Shown: positions 49,909 to 59,180, counted from the first letter of the stretch. The stretch is DNA of 64,000 nucleotides from Streptomyces tuirus (GCF_014701095.1 NZ_AP023439.1:6498001-6562000), one strand, 5' to 3'. Numbers and translations: made by a program. Notes: a model not told the origin generated them from the letters alone.

Positions 49909-50844
49909 TCACAGATCCAGCACGAGCCGCTTCCCGCGGCAGCGGGACACACAGATCAGCATGGTCTCGCCGGCCGCGCGTTCGTCCTCCGTCAGCACCG
50001 AGTCACGGTGGTCCGGCTCGCCGTCGAGGACGTCGGTCTCGCACGTGCCGCAGGTGCCCTCGGTGCAGGAGTACAGCACCTCGACCCCGGCCTCGCGCAC
50101 GGCGTCGAGCACCGACACGTCCGGGGCGACGGTGAGCGTCCTGCCGCTGCGCGCCAGCTCCACCTCGAACGCGGTGGCGTCGCCGCTCTCCTGCTCCTTC
50201 GGCCGGAACCGCTCGACGCGCAGCACCCCGGACGGGCACCGGGCCTCGACCGCGTCCAGCAGCGGCCCGGGGCCGCAGCAGTAGACGAGTGTGCCCTCGG
50301 GCACGTCGTCCAGCACGGAGGGCAGGTCCAGCAGGCCGGTCTCGTCCTCGGGCGCGATCGTCACCCGGTCGCCGAAGCGGCCCAGTTCCCCTCCGAAGGC
50401 CATGGAGCCGCGGGTGCGCCCGCCGTACAGCAGCGTCCACTCGGCGCCCGCCGCCTCGGCCGCCGCCAGCATCGGCAGGATCGGCGTGATGCCGATGCCG
50501 CCCGCCACGAACCGGTACCGGGCAGCGGGTTCCAGAGCGAAGTTGTTCCGGGGACCGCGCACCCGCACCTCGGCCCCCTCGCCCAACCGTTCGTGCACAT
50601 GGACCGAACCGCCCCGCCCGGCGCTCTCGCGCAGCACCGCGATCCGCCAGGCCGACCGGTCCGCCGGATCGCCGCACAGCGAGTACTGCCGCTCCAGACC
50701 GGGCTCCAGCAGGGCGTCGACGTGGGCCCCCGGCTCCCAGGCCGGAAGCAGCTCGCCCAGCGGATGGCGCAGGGTCAGGGCGAGCACCCCCTCGGCCGCG
50801 AACTCCACCCTTTCGACGACGAGTTCGGCCTCGTACACACTCAT
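49909..50844 (-). CDS. vanB: Vanillate O-demethylase reductase subunit (VanB-type, phthalate dioxygenase reductase family)
   Basis: The 311-residue protein has the flavin domain (LERQYSLCGDPADRSAWRIA near 65) and the NAD domain (FVAGGIGITPILPMLAAAE near 110; VYCCGPGPLLDAV). A C-terminal plant-type 2Fe-2S domain has ligands in YSCTEGTCGTCETDVLDG and LICVSRC. This order (flavin-NAD-ferredoxin) is the phthalate dioxygenase reductase type. It passes electrons from NADH to the Rieske oxygenase encoded upstream. The ATG overlaps the preceding small gene as ATGA. The vanillate assignment depends on the oxygenase. Confidence 0.88.
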   Translation of the reverse strand: MSVYEAELVVERVEFAAEGVLALTLRHPLGELLPAWEPGAHVDALLEPGLERQYSLCGDPADRSAWRIAVLRESAGRGGSVHVHERLGEGAEVRVRGPRNNFALEPAARYRFVAGGIGITPILPMLAAAEAAGAEWTLLYGGRTRGSMAFGGELGRFGDRVTIAPEDETGLLDLPSVLDDVPEGTLVYCCGPGPLLDAVEARCPSGVLRVERFRPKEQESGDATAFEVELARSGRTLTVAPDVSVLDAVREAGVEVLYSCTEGTCGTCETDVLDGEPDHRDSVLTEDERAAGETMLICVSRCRGKRLVLDL

Positions 50845-51020
50845 GAGCTGTTTCCTCGCGGCTCGTCGACGGAGTGCCCCCGGGGATGGGCGAGCATCCA
50901 CTCCCACATCTCGACCGGGTCCTGCGCGGTGTGCTCACGGCCGCAGTGGCAGGTGCCGTGCAGGGTGTCGGTGCCGGGCAGCCAGTCGATGCGGTAGACC
51001 TCGCCGGTCGGAGCGGTCAC
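50841..51020 (-). CDS. Small CHCG-motif protein between the oxygenase and reductase genes
   Basis: This 59-residue protein reads VTAPTGEVYRIDWLPGTDTL then HGTCHCGREHTAQDPVEMWE. Both ends overlap the flanking genes by 4 bp (GTGA with the oxygenase stop, ATGA with the reductase start), so it is translationally coupled in the operon. The CHCGREH motif has two Cys and two His that could hold a metal as monomer or dimer. I know of no characterised function; similar short genes appear in actinobacterial vanAB operons as I recall. Confidence 0.78.
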   Translation of the reverse strand: MTAPTGEVYRIDWLPGTDTLHGTCHCGREHTAQDPVEMWEWMLAHPRGHSVDEPRGNSS

Positions 51021-52087
51021 CGGATCTTCTCCACGGGCTTCTCGCCCTGCTCCACCAGCCGGGCCAGGATGCGGCGGGCGGCCAGACCACCGGTGTCGAT
51101 GTTGATGCTCAGCTCCTGATAGCCGGTGCGTTCGGTACCGAGCGTCTTCTGCAGCAGGTTGAGCGCGGTGACGTCCTGCATCACGACCGTGTGGTTGTTG
51201 CCCCGCAGGAACTCGGTGACCTCGGTGTCGTCCGTCGCCCAGTCCCGGGACACCGCCCAGAAGTCGTACACCGTGCCGTCGCCGGACGGCGTGATCGCGT
51301 ACGTGATCTCGGTGTGGAAGCCGTTCGGGTCGCTGCCGTCGGCCTCGGGCAGCACCCCGGACGGGGCGATGCGGCTGTGCAGCAGATACAGACAGGGGGC
51401 GTGGTACTCGATGTCCTGCCAGCGGGTGATCCGGCCCTCGATGCCGGTCGACCTGGCGTAGAACGGCGGGCATTCGGCGTCGTCCATGCGCCGGCTCACC
51501 CGGACGATCCCGGCGCCCTCGTCGACCTCGGTGGTGATCGGCGTCTCAGCGACCTCGGGGGTGCCGATGTAACCGCCGTGCAGATACGTCTCGTGGGACA
51601 GGTCCAGCAGGTTGTCGACGAGCAGCCCGTAGTCGCAGTCGATGGGCTCCATGCCGCGCACGGTGACCCAGCCGGGGGAGTCGAGGTGCCGTGCCCGGGG
51701 GATGGTCTGCGCGTCGGCGAGGGCCGGGTCGCCGATCCACACCCAGATCAGCGAGTCCTGCTCGACGACCGGGTAGGAGGCGATCCGGGCCGTGCGCGGC
51801 ACCCGCTTCTGACCGGGCACGTACACGCAACGGCCGGACGTGTCGTACGTGAACCCGTGGTATCCGCACACGATCCGGTCCCCGTCCAGCCGCGTCGGCG
51901 CCTCGGACAGCGGGTAACGGCGGTGCACACACCGGTCGTGCAGCACGACCGGCGTTCCGTCCTCCTCGCTCCGGTACAGCACGAGCGTCTCACCGAGAAT
52001 CGTCCGGCCGAGCAACTCCCGCCCCACCTCGTGACTGTAGGCGGCGACGTACCACTGGTTCCTGGCGAAGGCGGTCATGTGAGGCAT
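51017..52087 (-). CDS. vanA: Rieske oxygenase, vanillate O-demethylase VanA-like
   Basis: The protein is 356 residues. Its N-terminal Rieske domain carries CVHRRYPLSEAPTRLDG followed by DRIVCGYHG (C-x-H ... C-x2-H), and the catalytic domain carries the mononuclear iron ligands in DNLLDLSHETYLHGGYIG (Asp, His, His near 160-170). FARNQWYVAAYSHEV at the N-terminus is the VanA-group signature. VanA removes the O-methyl group of vanillate to yield protocatechuate and formaldehyde. GGGAG lies 9 nt before the ATG at 52087; an internal ATG nine bases later is possible. Confidence 0.9.
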   Translation of the reverse strand: MPHMTAFARNQWYVAAYSHEVGRELLGRTILGETLVLYRSEEDGTPVVLHDRCVHRRYPLSEAPTRLDGDRIVCGYHGFTYDTSGRCVYVPGQKRVPRTARIASYPVVEQDSLIWVWIGDPALADAQTIPRARHLDSPGWVTVRGMEPIDCDYGLLVDNLLDLSHETYLHGGYIGTPEVAETPITTEVDEGAGIVRVSRRMDDAECPPFYARSTGIEGRITRWQDIEYHAPCLYLLHSRIAPSGVLPEADGSDPNGFHTEITYAITPSGDGTVYDFWAVSRDWATDDTEVTEFLRGNNHTVVMQDVTALNLLQKTLGTERTGYQELSINIDTGGLAARRILARLVEQGEKPVEKIR

Positions 52088-52268
52088 GGGCGCTGGCTCC
52101 CGTCTGTGGTCGTGCCGTCATGGTCGGGGCGGGCCTCCGGACACCGCAACGGCCCTTCCGTCAGGCGGAAGAGCCTGTTTACAGTGTCAGCGGTTTCCGA
52201 ATCAAAAAGTGAAATCGAAACGGAATTCCGGGGTTTATTGTCGCGAAGGATTGTCCTAGCCTGGATGC

Positions 52269-52709
52269 ATGGAAAAGACAAGAACACAGTTCTACGTAGT
52301 GAAAACCGGCGACAATCTCACCAAGATCGCGCAGACGTTTCATGTGACAGTCGATCAGCTCATGGCATGGAATCCGCAAATCAAGGACCGCAACAAGATC
52401 TTCCCCGACCAGCGAATTCGTGTGTCCCCTCCGGAGGGAACGGGCGGTGATGTCGAGTACGAGCCCTTTCCAGGGGCAGACTTCTTCCAACCGTCAGTGA
52501 CCAGTCCCGTCATCGAGGCCATGGGCTACCGTCTGATCGAGGAGGAGTGCTCGGTGTATTCCGGCGGCCCTGACTCGACGTGGAGTCCGGCGGATCAGAA
52601 GTCTTACGCGAACTGGCAGCGCAAGCTCGGATTCAGCGGCCCTGACGCCGACGGCATTCCGGGGCGAACGTCCTGGGACAAGCTCCATGTCCCGGCAGTT
52701 TACGCATGA
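52269..52709 (+). CDS. LysM plus peptidoglycan-binding-like domain protein, no signal peptide
   Basis: The 146-residue protein has a LysM domain at about 7-53 (FYVVKTGDNLTKIAQTFHVT then QLMAWNPQIKDRNKIFPDQR). A second module of about 40 residues resembles the small peptidoglycan-binding domain of Streptomyces (YANWQRKLGFSGPDADGIPG). No signal peptide or membrane helix is seen, unlike most LysM proteins, so secretion would need another route. The upstream 100 bp and the gene's start are distinctly less G/C-rich than their neighbours. It overlaps the next gene as ATGA, forming a two-gene unit. Function is unknown. Confidence 0.82.
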   Translation: MEKTRTQFYVVKTGDNLTKIAQTFHVTVDQLMAWNPQIKDRNKIFPDQRIRVSPPEGTGGDVEYEPFPGADFFQPSVTSPVIEAMGYRLIEEECSVYSGGPDSTWSPADQKSYANWQRKLGFSGPDADGIPGRTSWDKLHVPAVYA

Positions 52710-53923
52710 CCAGAACCGAAAGCCGGCCGGCCCGTAAGCGCAGCCGAATGTCTGGCCTGCGCAACGGGCCGCCGCGGTCCGCATGGCGCGCACGGGCCAG
52801 GGCCCGCATCGCCTATCTTGAAGCGGAGCTGGACCGCGAGAGCGGCAGACTTCCGCCGGGCGACCGGGCGGCGCTCATCGAGGGAATGCGAAGCCACCTG
52901 GAAAAGGCCCGCGCGGCCGCGGACGAGGATTTCGGATGGCGGAAGTTGTGGTCGGGATCGGCTGCCCGTGAGGGCGTGTGCTCGAACATCCGCAATGCCG
53001 AGGTTTTGCTGATCCAACTGGTGTCCGACGACGAGGCCGCGGGCCGCGTCAGCGAGGTCATGGCACTGGTCAAGGAACACCTGGACGCGGACGACCCACG
53101 GCGGGTCCGGCTCGCCCGGCGCCTGCGCCACATCATCTCCTGCGACGTCACCGCGAGCGACAGGGACCTCATGGCCCGGGCGCTCGACGCCGCGTACTGC
53201 AGCCTGGACGACGAGCTGGCCCGGGTGCGCAGTCTGCGCAACATCCTCTGGGCCGCGACGGTCCTCGTGCTGATCGGTGTGGTGAGCCTGGCCCTGTACG
53301 GGTGGTTCTCGCCCGGTTCGCTGAGCTTGTGCTTCTCACCCCAGGGTGCCTCCGGAGACAAAGTCACCGTCGTGTGCCCCACCTCCGAGCACTACAAACA
53401 GCCGGCCGACACCGACGCGAGCAAACTGGCCAGCGCGAAGGACATCCTCACCGTCGAGATCACCGGACTCGCCGGTGCCGCCCTCACCGTCATCGCGTCA
53501 CTGCGCCGCATCCGCGGCACCGACTCCCCCTACATGCTGCCCCTGGCGTCGGCGGTGCTGAAGCTGCCCACCGGCGCCCTGTCGGCCTTCCTCGGACTGC
53601 TGCTGATCCGTGGTGCCTTCGTCCCTGGACTCAGCGACCTCGACAGCAGGGCGCAGGTCCTCGCCTGGGCCGCCGCCTTCGGCGCCGCACAGCACCTGGT
53701 GACGCGTCTCGTCGACGACCGTGCCCAGATGACGCTGTCGGAGGTCGGCCGGACCACCGACGCCGTGATCAACCCCGAGAGAGTCGCTGTCAGGGAAGGA
53801 CTGCCGGCGTCCGCCACCGGGTCGCCCAACGGAGCGGGACCGCACGACGAGCCGCACGGGCACGACGGAAACGGTGAACCGGTTCCCGACGGCGGGCCAC
53901 CTCACCGCCGCAGCGGTACATGA
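52706..53923 (+). CDS. Uncharacterised membrane protein coupled to the LysM gene
   Basis: This 405-residue protein has an Arg-rich N-terminus (TRTESRPARKRSRM), a helical, coiled-coil-like cytoplasmic region (about 30-175) and membrane helices near 180-203, 248-266, 288-308 and 318-335. A short loop between helices 1 and 2 has two Cys residues, and the C-terminal tail is Pro/Gly/His-rich. I do not recognise a family. Its ATG overlaps the LysM stop, so the two should act together, perhaps at the cell envelope. It overlaps the convergent MFS gene by 22 bp. Confidence 0.75.
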   Translation: MTRTESRPARKRSRMSGLRNGPPRSAWRARARARIAYLEAELDRESGRLPPGDRAALIEGMRSHLEKARAAADEDFGWRKLWSGSAAREGVCSNIRNAEVLLIQLVSDDEAAGRVSEVMALVKEHLDADDPRRVRLARRLRHIISCDVTASDRDLMARALDAAYCSLDDELARVRSLRNILWAATVLVLIGVVSLALYGWFSPGSLSLCFSPQGASGDKVTVVCPTSEHYKQPADTDASKLASAKDILTVEITGLAGAALTVIASLRRIRGTDSPYMLPLASAVLKLPTGALSAFLGLLLIRGAFVPGLSDLDSRAQVLAWAAAFGAAQHLVTRLVDDRAQMTLSEVGRTTDAVINPERVAVREGLPASATGSPNGAGPHDEPHGHDGNGEPVPDGGPPHRRSGT

Positions 53924-55185
53924 GCCGTCTCCGGAAGTCGCAGATACACCACCGACGACACCAGGCAGAGCCCCGCCACGTACCAGGGGAACAGCTCCGC
54001 ATGCCCCAGCTCCTTGAAGAGGGTGCCGACGTAGGGGGCCGTGCCGCCGAAGAGGGCCACCGTCAGGGAGTACGGAAAGCCGATGCCCGCCGCGCGGACC
54101 CGCGGCGGGAAGATCTCCGCGTTCACGGCCGCGCTGATCGAGGTGAACCCCGTCAGCAGCACCATGCCCGCGCACTGCACGAGCAGCAGCACGGCGAACG
54201 AGTCGCGCAGGGTGTGCAGCAGCGGCACCGCGAGCAGCGCGAAGCCCAGGCCGAAGAAGAGCAGCAGCGGGCGGCGGCCGAAGCTGTCCGAGAGGAGGCC
54301 CCCGAGCGGCTGCAGCAGCGCGAAGAAGGCCAGTGAGATCGTGCCCGCCAGCAGCGCGTCCGACTTCTCGACGCCCGCGTTGAGTTCGGCGTACGTCGGC
54401 AGATACGACGTCCACGTGTAGTACGCGAGAGTGCCGCCCGCCGTGATGCCGCCGATGAGCAGCGACTCGCGCGGATGCCGGCGCAGCGCCTCGAACAGGC
54501 CCGGGCGCGGGGCCTGCCGCTGCTCGGCGCTGAGGGTCTCCTGCGCGCCCCGCCGGATCCAGAAGCCGACCAGGCTCAGCACGGCCCCGAGCACGAACGG
54601 CACCCGCCAGCCCCAGCCGTTCATCTGTCCGTCATCGAGCGTGTCCACCAGCAGCGTCGCGACGCCGGAGGCGACCAGCTGCCCCACGGTCGTGGACACG
54701 TACTGGAAGCTGGAGAACAGCCCGCGCCGGCCGGGGCCCGCCGACTCCACCAGGAAGGTCGTCGAGGCAGCGAACTCGCCGCCCACGGACAGCCCCTGGA
54801 GCAGCCGGGCGAGGACGAGGATCACCGGTGCCAGGACGCCCACGGAGGCGTAGGGCGGGGTGAGCCCGACCAGCAGGCTGCTGCCGCCCATGAGCAGGAT
54901 CGTGACGGTGAGGGCGGCCCGCCGCCCGTGCCGGTCCGCGACGGCGCCCATCAGCAGCCCGCCCACCGGCCGCATGAAGAAGCCGACCGCGAACACCGCG
55001 AACGTGGACAGCAGCGGCACCAGTGAGTTGTCCGCGCCCTTCGGGAAGACCTGGGCAGCGATGTACGTGGCCAGAAACGTGTAGGCGTACCAGTCGTACC
55101 ACTCGACCGCGTTGCCCACGGAGGCGGCGAGGAGCTGGCGAACGGGCCGTTTCGTCGGCGGCGAAGCCGTCTGCGTCTCTGTCAC
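53902..55185 (-). CDS. MFS transporter, metabolite:H+ symporter (MHS) family
   Basis: The protein is 427 residues with 12 helices. MHS signatures are LLAASVGNAVEWYDWYAYTF in helix 1, ADRHGRRAALTVTILLMGG after helix 2 and LARLLQGLSVGGEFAASTTF. The motif NAVEWYDWYAY resembles ketoglutarate permease-like (KgtP) members more than shikimate carriers. I chose GTG 55185, with GGGAGG upstream, over an upstream ATG that would add a Cys-rich tail. The gene is divergent from phospholipase C. Confidence 0.9.
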   Translation of the reverse strand: MTETQTASPPTKRPVRQLLAASVGNAVEWYDWYAYTFLATYIAAQVFPKGADNSLVPLLSTFAVFAVGFFMRPVGGLLMGAVADRHGRRAALTVTILLMGGSSLLVGLTPPYASVGVLAPVILVLARLLQGLSVGGEFAASTTFLVESAGPGRRGLFSSFQYVSTTVGQLVASGVATLLVDTLDDGQMNGWGWRVPFVLGAVLSLVGFWIRRGAQETLSAEQRQAPRPGLFEALRRHPRESLLIGGITAGGTLAYYTWTSYLPTYAELNAGVEKSDALLAGTISLAFFALLQPLGGLLSDSFGRRPLLLFFGLGFALLAVPLLHTLRDSFAVLLLVQCAGMVLLTGFTSISAAVNAEIFPPRVRAAGIGFPYSLTVALFGGTAPYVGTLFKELGHAELFPWYVAGLCLVSSVVYLRLPETAHVPLRR

Positions 55186-55354
55186 GCCCCTCACCCTCCC
55201 CTGACAACACCCCGGCGCACCCTCCGTACCGGCGACTTTCACATGAGTGTCACGCGCCCCTTCCTTGTCGTTTGGTGTCCCTGAAACACTCCTTCCGCGC
55301 AGATTCCGTCACGTTCAGGCCATCGCGTACCTCAGGATGAGAGGTCTGTCCTTC

Positions 55355-57406
55355 ATGTCCGAAGTCAACCGGCGCCGCTTCCTCCAACTCGCGGGCGCCA
55401 CCACGGCCTTCAGTGCGCTGTCCGCCAGCATCCAGCGCGCCGCCGCCCTTCCGGCGAACCACCGCACCGGGTCGATCGAGGACGTCGAGCACATCGTCGT
55501 CCTCATGCAGGAGAACCGTTCCTTCGATCACTACTTCGGCACCCTGAGAGGCGTCCGCGGCTTCGGCGACCCCCGCCCGGTCACCCTCGACAACGGCAAA
55601 CCGGTCTGGCACCAGGAGAAGGACGGCAAGGAGATCCTGCCGTTCCACCCGGACGCCGACGACCTCGGTATGCAGTTCCTGGAGGGTCTGCCGCACTCCT
55701 GGCCCGACGGCCACCAGGCCTACCGCGGCGGCAAGTACGACCGGTGGGTGCCCGCCAAGGGCACCACGACCATGGCGTACCTGACCCGCGAGGACATCCC
55801 GTTCCACTACGCCCTCGCCGACTCCTTCACCATCTGCGACGCCTACCACTGCTCGTTCATCGGCTCCACCGATCCGAACCGCTACTACATGTGGTCGGGT
55901 CACACGGGCAACGACGGCACCGGCGGCGGCCCGGTCCTCGGCAACGACGAACTCGGCTACGGCTGGACGACCTACCCCGAGCGCCTGGAGCAGGCCGGCA
56001 TCTCCTGGAAGATCTACCAGGACATCGGCGACGGCCTCGACGCGAAGGGCTCCTGGGGCTGGATCCAGGACGCCTACCGCGGCAACTACGGCGACAACTC
56101 GCTGCTGTACTTCACAAAGTACCGCGACGCCAAGCCCGGCGACCCCTGGTACGACAAGGCCCGCACCGGCACGGACGCCAAGGCCGGCGACGGCTACTTC
56201 GACGTACTGAAGGCGGACGTGAAGGCCGGCACGCTGCCCCAGATCTCCTGGATAGCCGCCCCCGAGGCCTTCTCCGAGCACTCCAACTGGCCGTCGAACT
56301 ACGGCGCCTGGTACATCGCCCAGGTCCTGGACGCCCTCACCTCCAACCCGGAGGTCTGGTCGAAGACCGCCCTGTTCATCACCTACGACGAGAACGACGG
56401 CTTCTTCGACCACGTGGTGCCGCCGCTGCCGCCGAAGGACGCCTCCCGCGGCCTGTCCACCGTCGACGTCTCCCTCGACCTCTTCCCGGGCGACGGCAAG
56501 AACACGGCCGGCCCCTACGGACTCGGCCCCCGGGTCCCGATGCTGGTCGTCTCCCCGTGGAGCAAGGGCGGCTACGTCTGCTCCGAGACCCTCGACCACA
56601 CCTCGATCCTGCGGTTCATGGAGCGCCGCTTCGGGGTGCGCGAGCCCCACATCTCGCCCTGGCGCCGGGCCGTCTGCGGTGACCTGACCGCCGCGTTCGA
56701 CTTCTCCCGCAAGGACGCCCGCCCGGCCCCGCTGCCCGGCACCGACGGGTACGAGCCGCAGGACCGCGAACGTCACCCCGACTACAAGCCGGTCCCGCCC
56801 GCCGACCCCCGCATGCCCCGGCAGGAACGCGGCCTGCGCCGCTCCCGGCCGCTGAAGTACGCCCCGCGCGTGGATGCCGCGGTCGACGCGGCGGCCGGGA
56901 AACTCACCCTCACCTTCGCCTCCGGCGCGAAGGCCGGCGCCGCCTTCCACATCACCTCCGGCAACCGCGCCGACGGCCCCTGGATGTACACCACCGAGGC
57001 CGGCAAGACGCTCTCGGACACCTGGAACTCGGCGTACTCCGGGGGCTCCTACGACCTGACCGTGCACGGCCCCAACGGGTTCGTGCGGGTCTTCAAGGGC
57101 GCGAACAAGACGGCCGGCTGTGAGGTGACCGCCCGCCACGCCGGTGACGACATCGAGCTGACCTTCACCAACAAGGGCTCCGGCACGGCCCGTCTGAAGC
57201 TGGCCGACAGCTACGGGGGACGGCCCTCGACCGTCACCGTCCGCCCGGGGGCGACGGTGCGCCGGACCGTGGAACTCGCCGCCGGCCGCCGCTGGTACGA
57301 CCTGACCGTCACCGCCGAGGGGGACGAGGCGTTCCTGCGGCGGTTCGCGGGGCACGTCGAGAACGGGCAGCCGGGGGTGAGCGACCCGGCGATCATCACC
57401 GCGTAG
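55355..57406 (+). CDS. Tat-secreted phospholipase C (phosphocholine-specific, phosphoesterase family)
   Basis: The 683-residue protein starts with a twin-arginine signal (SEVNRRRFLQLAGATTAFSA). The catalytic domain (about 45-480) has the AcpA/PlcH signature VEHIVVLMQENRSFDHYFGT, AYHCSFIGSTDPNRYYMWSG and the metal segment FITYDENDGFFDHVVPP. Two C-terminal repeats of unknown-function beta domains follow (about 520-605 and 610-680), typical of bacterial PlcC. I chose ATG 55355, preceded by GAGAGG, over 55337. It cleaves phosphocholine lipids outside the cell. Confidence 0.93.
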   Translation: MSEVNRRRFLQLAGATTAFSALSASIQRAAALPANHRTGSIEDVEHIVVLMQENRSFDHYFGTLRGVRGFGDPRPVTLDNGKPVWHQEKDGKEILPFHPDADDLGMQFLEGLPHSWPDGHQAYRGGKYDRWVPAKGTTTMAYLTREDIPFHYALADSFTICDAYHCSFIGSTDPNRYYMWSGHTGNDGTGGGPVLGNDELGYGWTTYPERLEQAGISWKIYQDIGDGLDAKGSWGWIQDAYRGNYGDNSLLYFTKYRDAKPGDPWYDKARTGTDAKAGDGYFDVLKADVKAGTLPQISWIAAPEAFSEHSNWPSNYGAWYIAQVLDALTSNPEVWSKTALFITYDENDGFFDHVVPPLPPKDASRGLSTVDVSLDLFPGDGKNTAGPYGLGPRVPMLVVSPWSKGGYVCSETLDHTSILRFMERRFGVREPHISPWRRAVCGDLTAAFDFSRKDARPAPLPGTDGYEPQDRERHPDYKPVPPADPRMPRQERGLRRSRPLKYAPRVDAAVDAAAGKLTLTFASGAKAGAAFHITSGNRADGPWMYTTEAGKTLSDTWNSAYSGGSYDLTVHGPNGFVRVFKGANKTAGCEVTARHAGDDIELTFTNKGSGTARLKLADSYGGRPSTVTVRPGATVRRTVELAAGRRWYDLTVTAEGDEAFLRRFAGHVENGQPGVSDPAIITA

Positions 57407-58343
57407 CGGGAGTGAGGTGCCCCGGATCGTGCGGCCGGGGCGCCAGCGCCGGTTCGGCCGTCGCCGAGCCCGGTTCCAGAGCCAGGACGGCGGCCACCGG
57501 ATGGTCGTCGTCCACCGGGGCGGGCGCGGGTGCCGCCCGGCTGAGCAGTACCACGCCCCAGGACGCCAGAGACGCCCCGGCGAGTGCGAGCAGCGCACCC
57601 GCCGGGCCGCCCTGGAGGCGTTCGCCCAGCAGCGACAGGCCGATCACCGCGGCGGCCAGCGGGTTGGCCAGCGTCACCATCGCGAGCGGCCCGCCCAGGC
57701 CGCCCCGGTAGGCCGTCTGCGACAGCAGCAGCCCGCCGGCGGCGAAGGCCGCAACGAGCAGGGCCACGGCGACCACCTGGAAGCTCAGCACCGGACCGGA
57801 CCGGTCCGTCGCGGCCACCGTCACCGTCTGCGTGAGCGCCGAGGCGACCCCGGAGGCCAGGCCCGACGCGGAGGCGTGCCGCAGCCCGGGGCGGGTGCCC
57901 GGCCGGGACAGCGCTGCGATGAGGGCCGAGGTGGCGCCCGCCACCGCCAGCGCCTCGGGCACGCTCAGCACGTCGTCCGGTTCCGGACCCGACGCCGTGA
58001 CCAGGATCGCGCCCAGGCCGAGCAGCGTCAGTGCGGTGCCCTTCCACTCGACGGCGCTCACCCGCCGGCCCGCCAGCCGCGCCCCCATGGGCACCGCCGC
58101 GACCAGGGTGAGCGCGCCGAGCGGCTGCACGACGGTCAGCGGACCGTAGCGCAGGGCCACGACGTGCAGCAGTGCGGCCGACGCGTTCAGCCCGACCGAC
58201 CACCACCAGGCGCCGCTGCCGAGCAGCCGCAGCGTGCCGGCGCCGGGGGAGCGGGACGCGAGCCGCTCCTGGGCGACCGCGGCGGCCGCGTAGGCGACGG
58301 CGGAGACGAGGGACAGGGCGACGGCGATCAGCACGGCGTTCAT
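57396..58343 (-). CDS. DMT superfamily permease (EamA-like)
   Basis: This 315-residue protein has nine or ten short membrane helices arranged as two repeated halves, as in EamA-type transporters (ALSLVSAVAYAAAAVAQERL; VVQPLGALTLVAAVPMGARL). It ends with a Pro/Ala-rich tail. It resembles NipA-like and multidrug-type DMT members; substrate unknown. The ATG overlaps the PAP2 stop as ATGA, and its stop overlaps the convergent phospholipase C gene by 11 bp. Confidence 0.85.
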   Translation of the reverse strand: MNAVLIAVALSLVSAVAYAAAAVAQERLASRSPGAGTLRLLGSGAWWWSVGLNASAALLHVVALRYGPLTVVQPLGALTLVAAVPMGARLAGRRVSAVEWKGTALTLLGLGAILVTASGPEPDDVLSVPEALAVAGATSALIAALSRPGTRPGLRHASASGLASGVASALTQTVTVAATDRSGPVLSFQVVAVALLVAAFAAGGLLLSQTAYRGGLGGPLAMVTLANPLAAAVIGLSLLGERLQGGPAGALLALAGASLASWGVVLLSRAAPAPAPVDDDHPVAAVLALEPGSATAEPALAPRPHDPGHLTPATR

Positions 58344-59146
58344 CGGCCCGCTCCCACGAGTGCCTGCTCGTCCCGCTGAGCCGGTACGAGGGTGCCGTGC
58401 GCCCGGCAGGCCGTGGCCGCCGTGCGGTGGGGCACGTCGATCACGGCGAGCGCGAGGCCGAGCAGGGCCGCCGCGACGATCGCGTCCAGCCAGTAGTGGT
58501 TCGCCGTACCGACGATCACCAGCAGCGTCACCAGCGGATGCGCCAGCCACAGCCACCGCCACCGCGAGCGGGTCGCGACGATGAGTCCGACGGCCACCAT
58601 CAGCGCCCAGCCGAAGTGCAGCGACGGCATCGCAGCGAACTGGTTGGACAGGGAGTCGGTCGTGGGGTCGCCGTAGACCGAGGGCCCGTACATCCGTGCC
58701 GTGTCGACCAGGCCGGTCGCCGCCCGCATGCGCGGCGGGGCGAGCGGGAAGAGCAGGTGCAGCGCCAACGCCGCGGCGGTGACCGCGGCCAGCACCCGGC
58801 GGGCCCGGACGTAGTGGGCCGGGCGGCGCAGGTGGAGCCAGATCAGGAAGGCGGCGGTGGCAGGGAAGTGAACGGCCGCGTAGTAGGTGTTCGCGAGGTG
58901 CGCCAGGCCGTCGCCGTGCAGCAGCAGCAGCGACTGCACCGCCCCCTCGCCGGGCAGGTGGACCGCTCGCTCGAAGTCCCATACGCGGTGCGCGTTGCGG
59001 AAGGCCTCACCGGTATGGCCCGTGGCCAGCTGCCGGCCGAACTTGTAGACGAGGAAGAGCCCTGCGACGAGCAGGAGCTCCCGGACGAGCGGTGGCCGCG
59101 CTATCGCGTCGGACCCCGCCGGCGCAGGCTCGGTGCGGGCATTCAT
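58340..59146 (-). CDS. PAP2-family membrane phosphatase (inositolphosphotransferase-like)
   Basis: The 268-residue protein with about six helices shows the PAP2/Aur1-like motifs: FPLAPPRMRAATGLVD near 130, NQFAAMPSLHFGWALMVAVG near 165 and VGTANHYWLDAIVAAALLG near 215 (the His and Asp of the active site). This subfamily includes lipid-phosphate phosphatases and enzymes of inositol lipid synthesis. It is first in a two-gene leftward unit with the DMT permease and divergent from a TetR gene across a large palindrome. Confidence 0.88.
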   Translation of the reverse strand: MNARTEPAPAGSDAIARPPLVRELLLVAGLFLVYKFGRQLATGHTGEAFRNAHRVWDFERAVHLPGEGAVQSLLLLHGDGLAHLANTYYAAVHFPATAAFLIWLHLRRPAHYVRARRVLAAVTAAALALHLLFPLAPPRMRAATGLVDTARMYGPSVYGDPTTDSLSNQFAAMPSLHFGWALMVAVGLIVATRSRWRWLWLAHPLVTLLVIVGTANHYWLDAIVAAALLGLALAVIDVPHRTAATACRAHGTLVPAQRDEQALVGAGR

Positions 59147-59180
59147 CCCCCGGCCCCTTCGGTGACGGTGGTGCTGTTAT

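Noticed and set aside
45094..49952. Two minus-strand open frames of about 850 codons each, opposite the GH13/GH87 region
   Set aside because: They are Gly/Val/Asp-rich antisense frames of well-supported genes, with no start-site support.
55300..55354. PhoP (PHO box) operator before phospholipase C
   Set aside because: Only one GTTCA-like half (GTTCAGGCCAT) is seen; direct repeats needed for a PHO box are absent.
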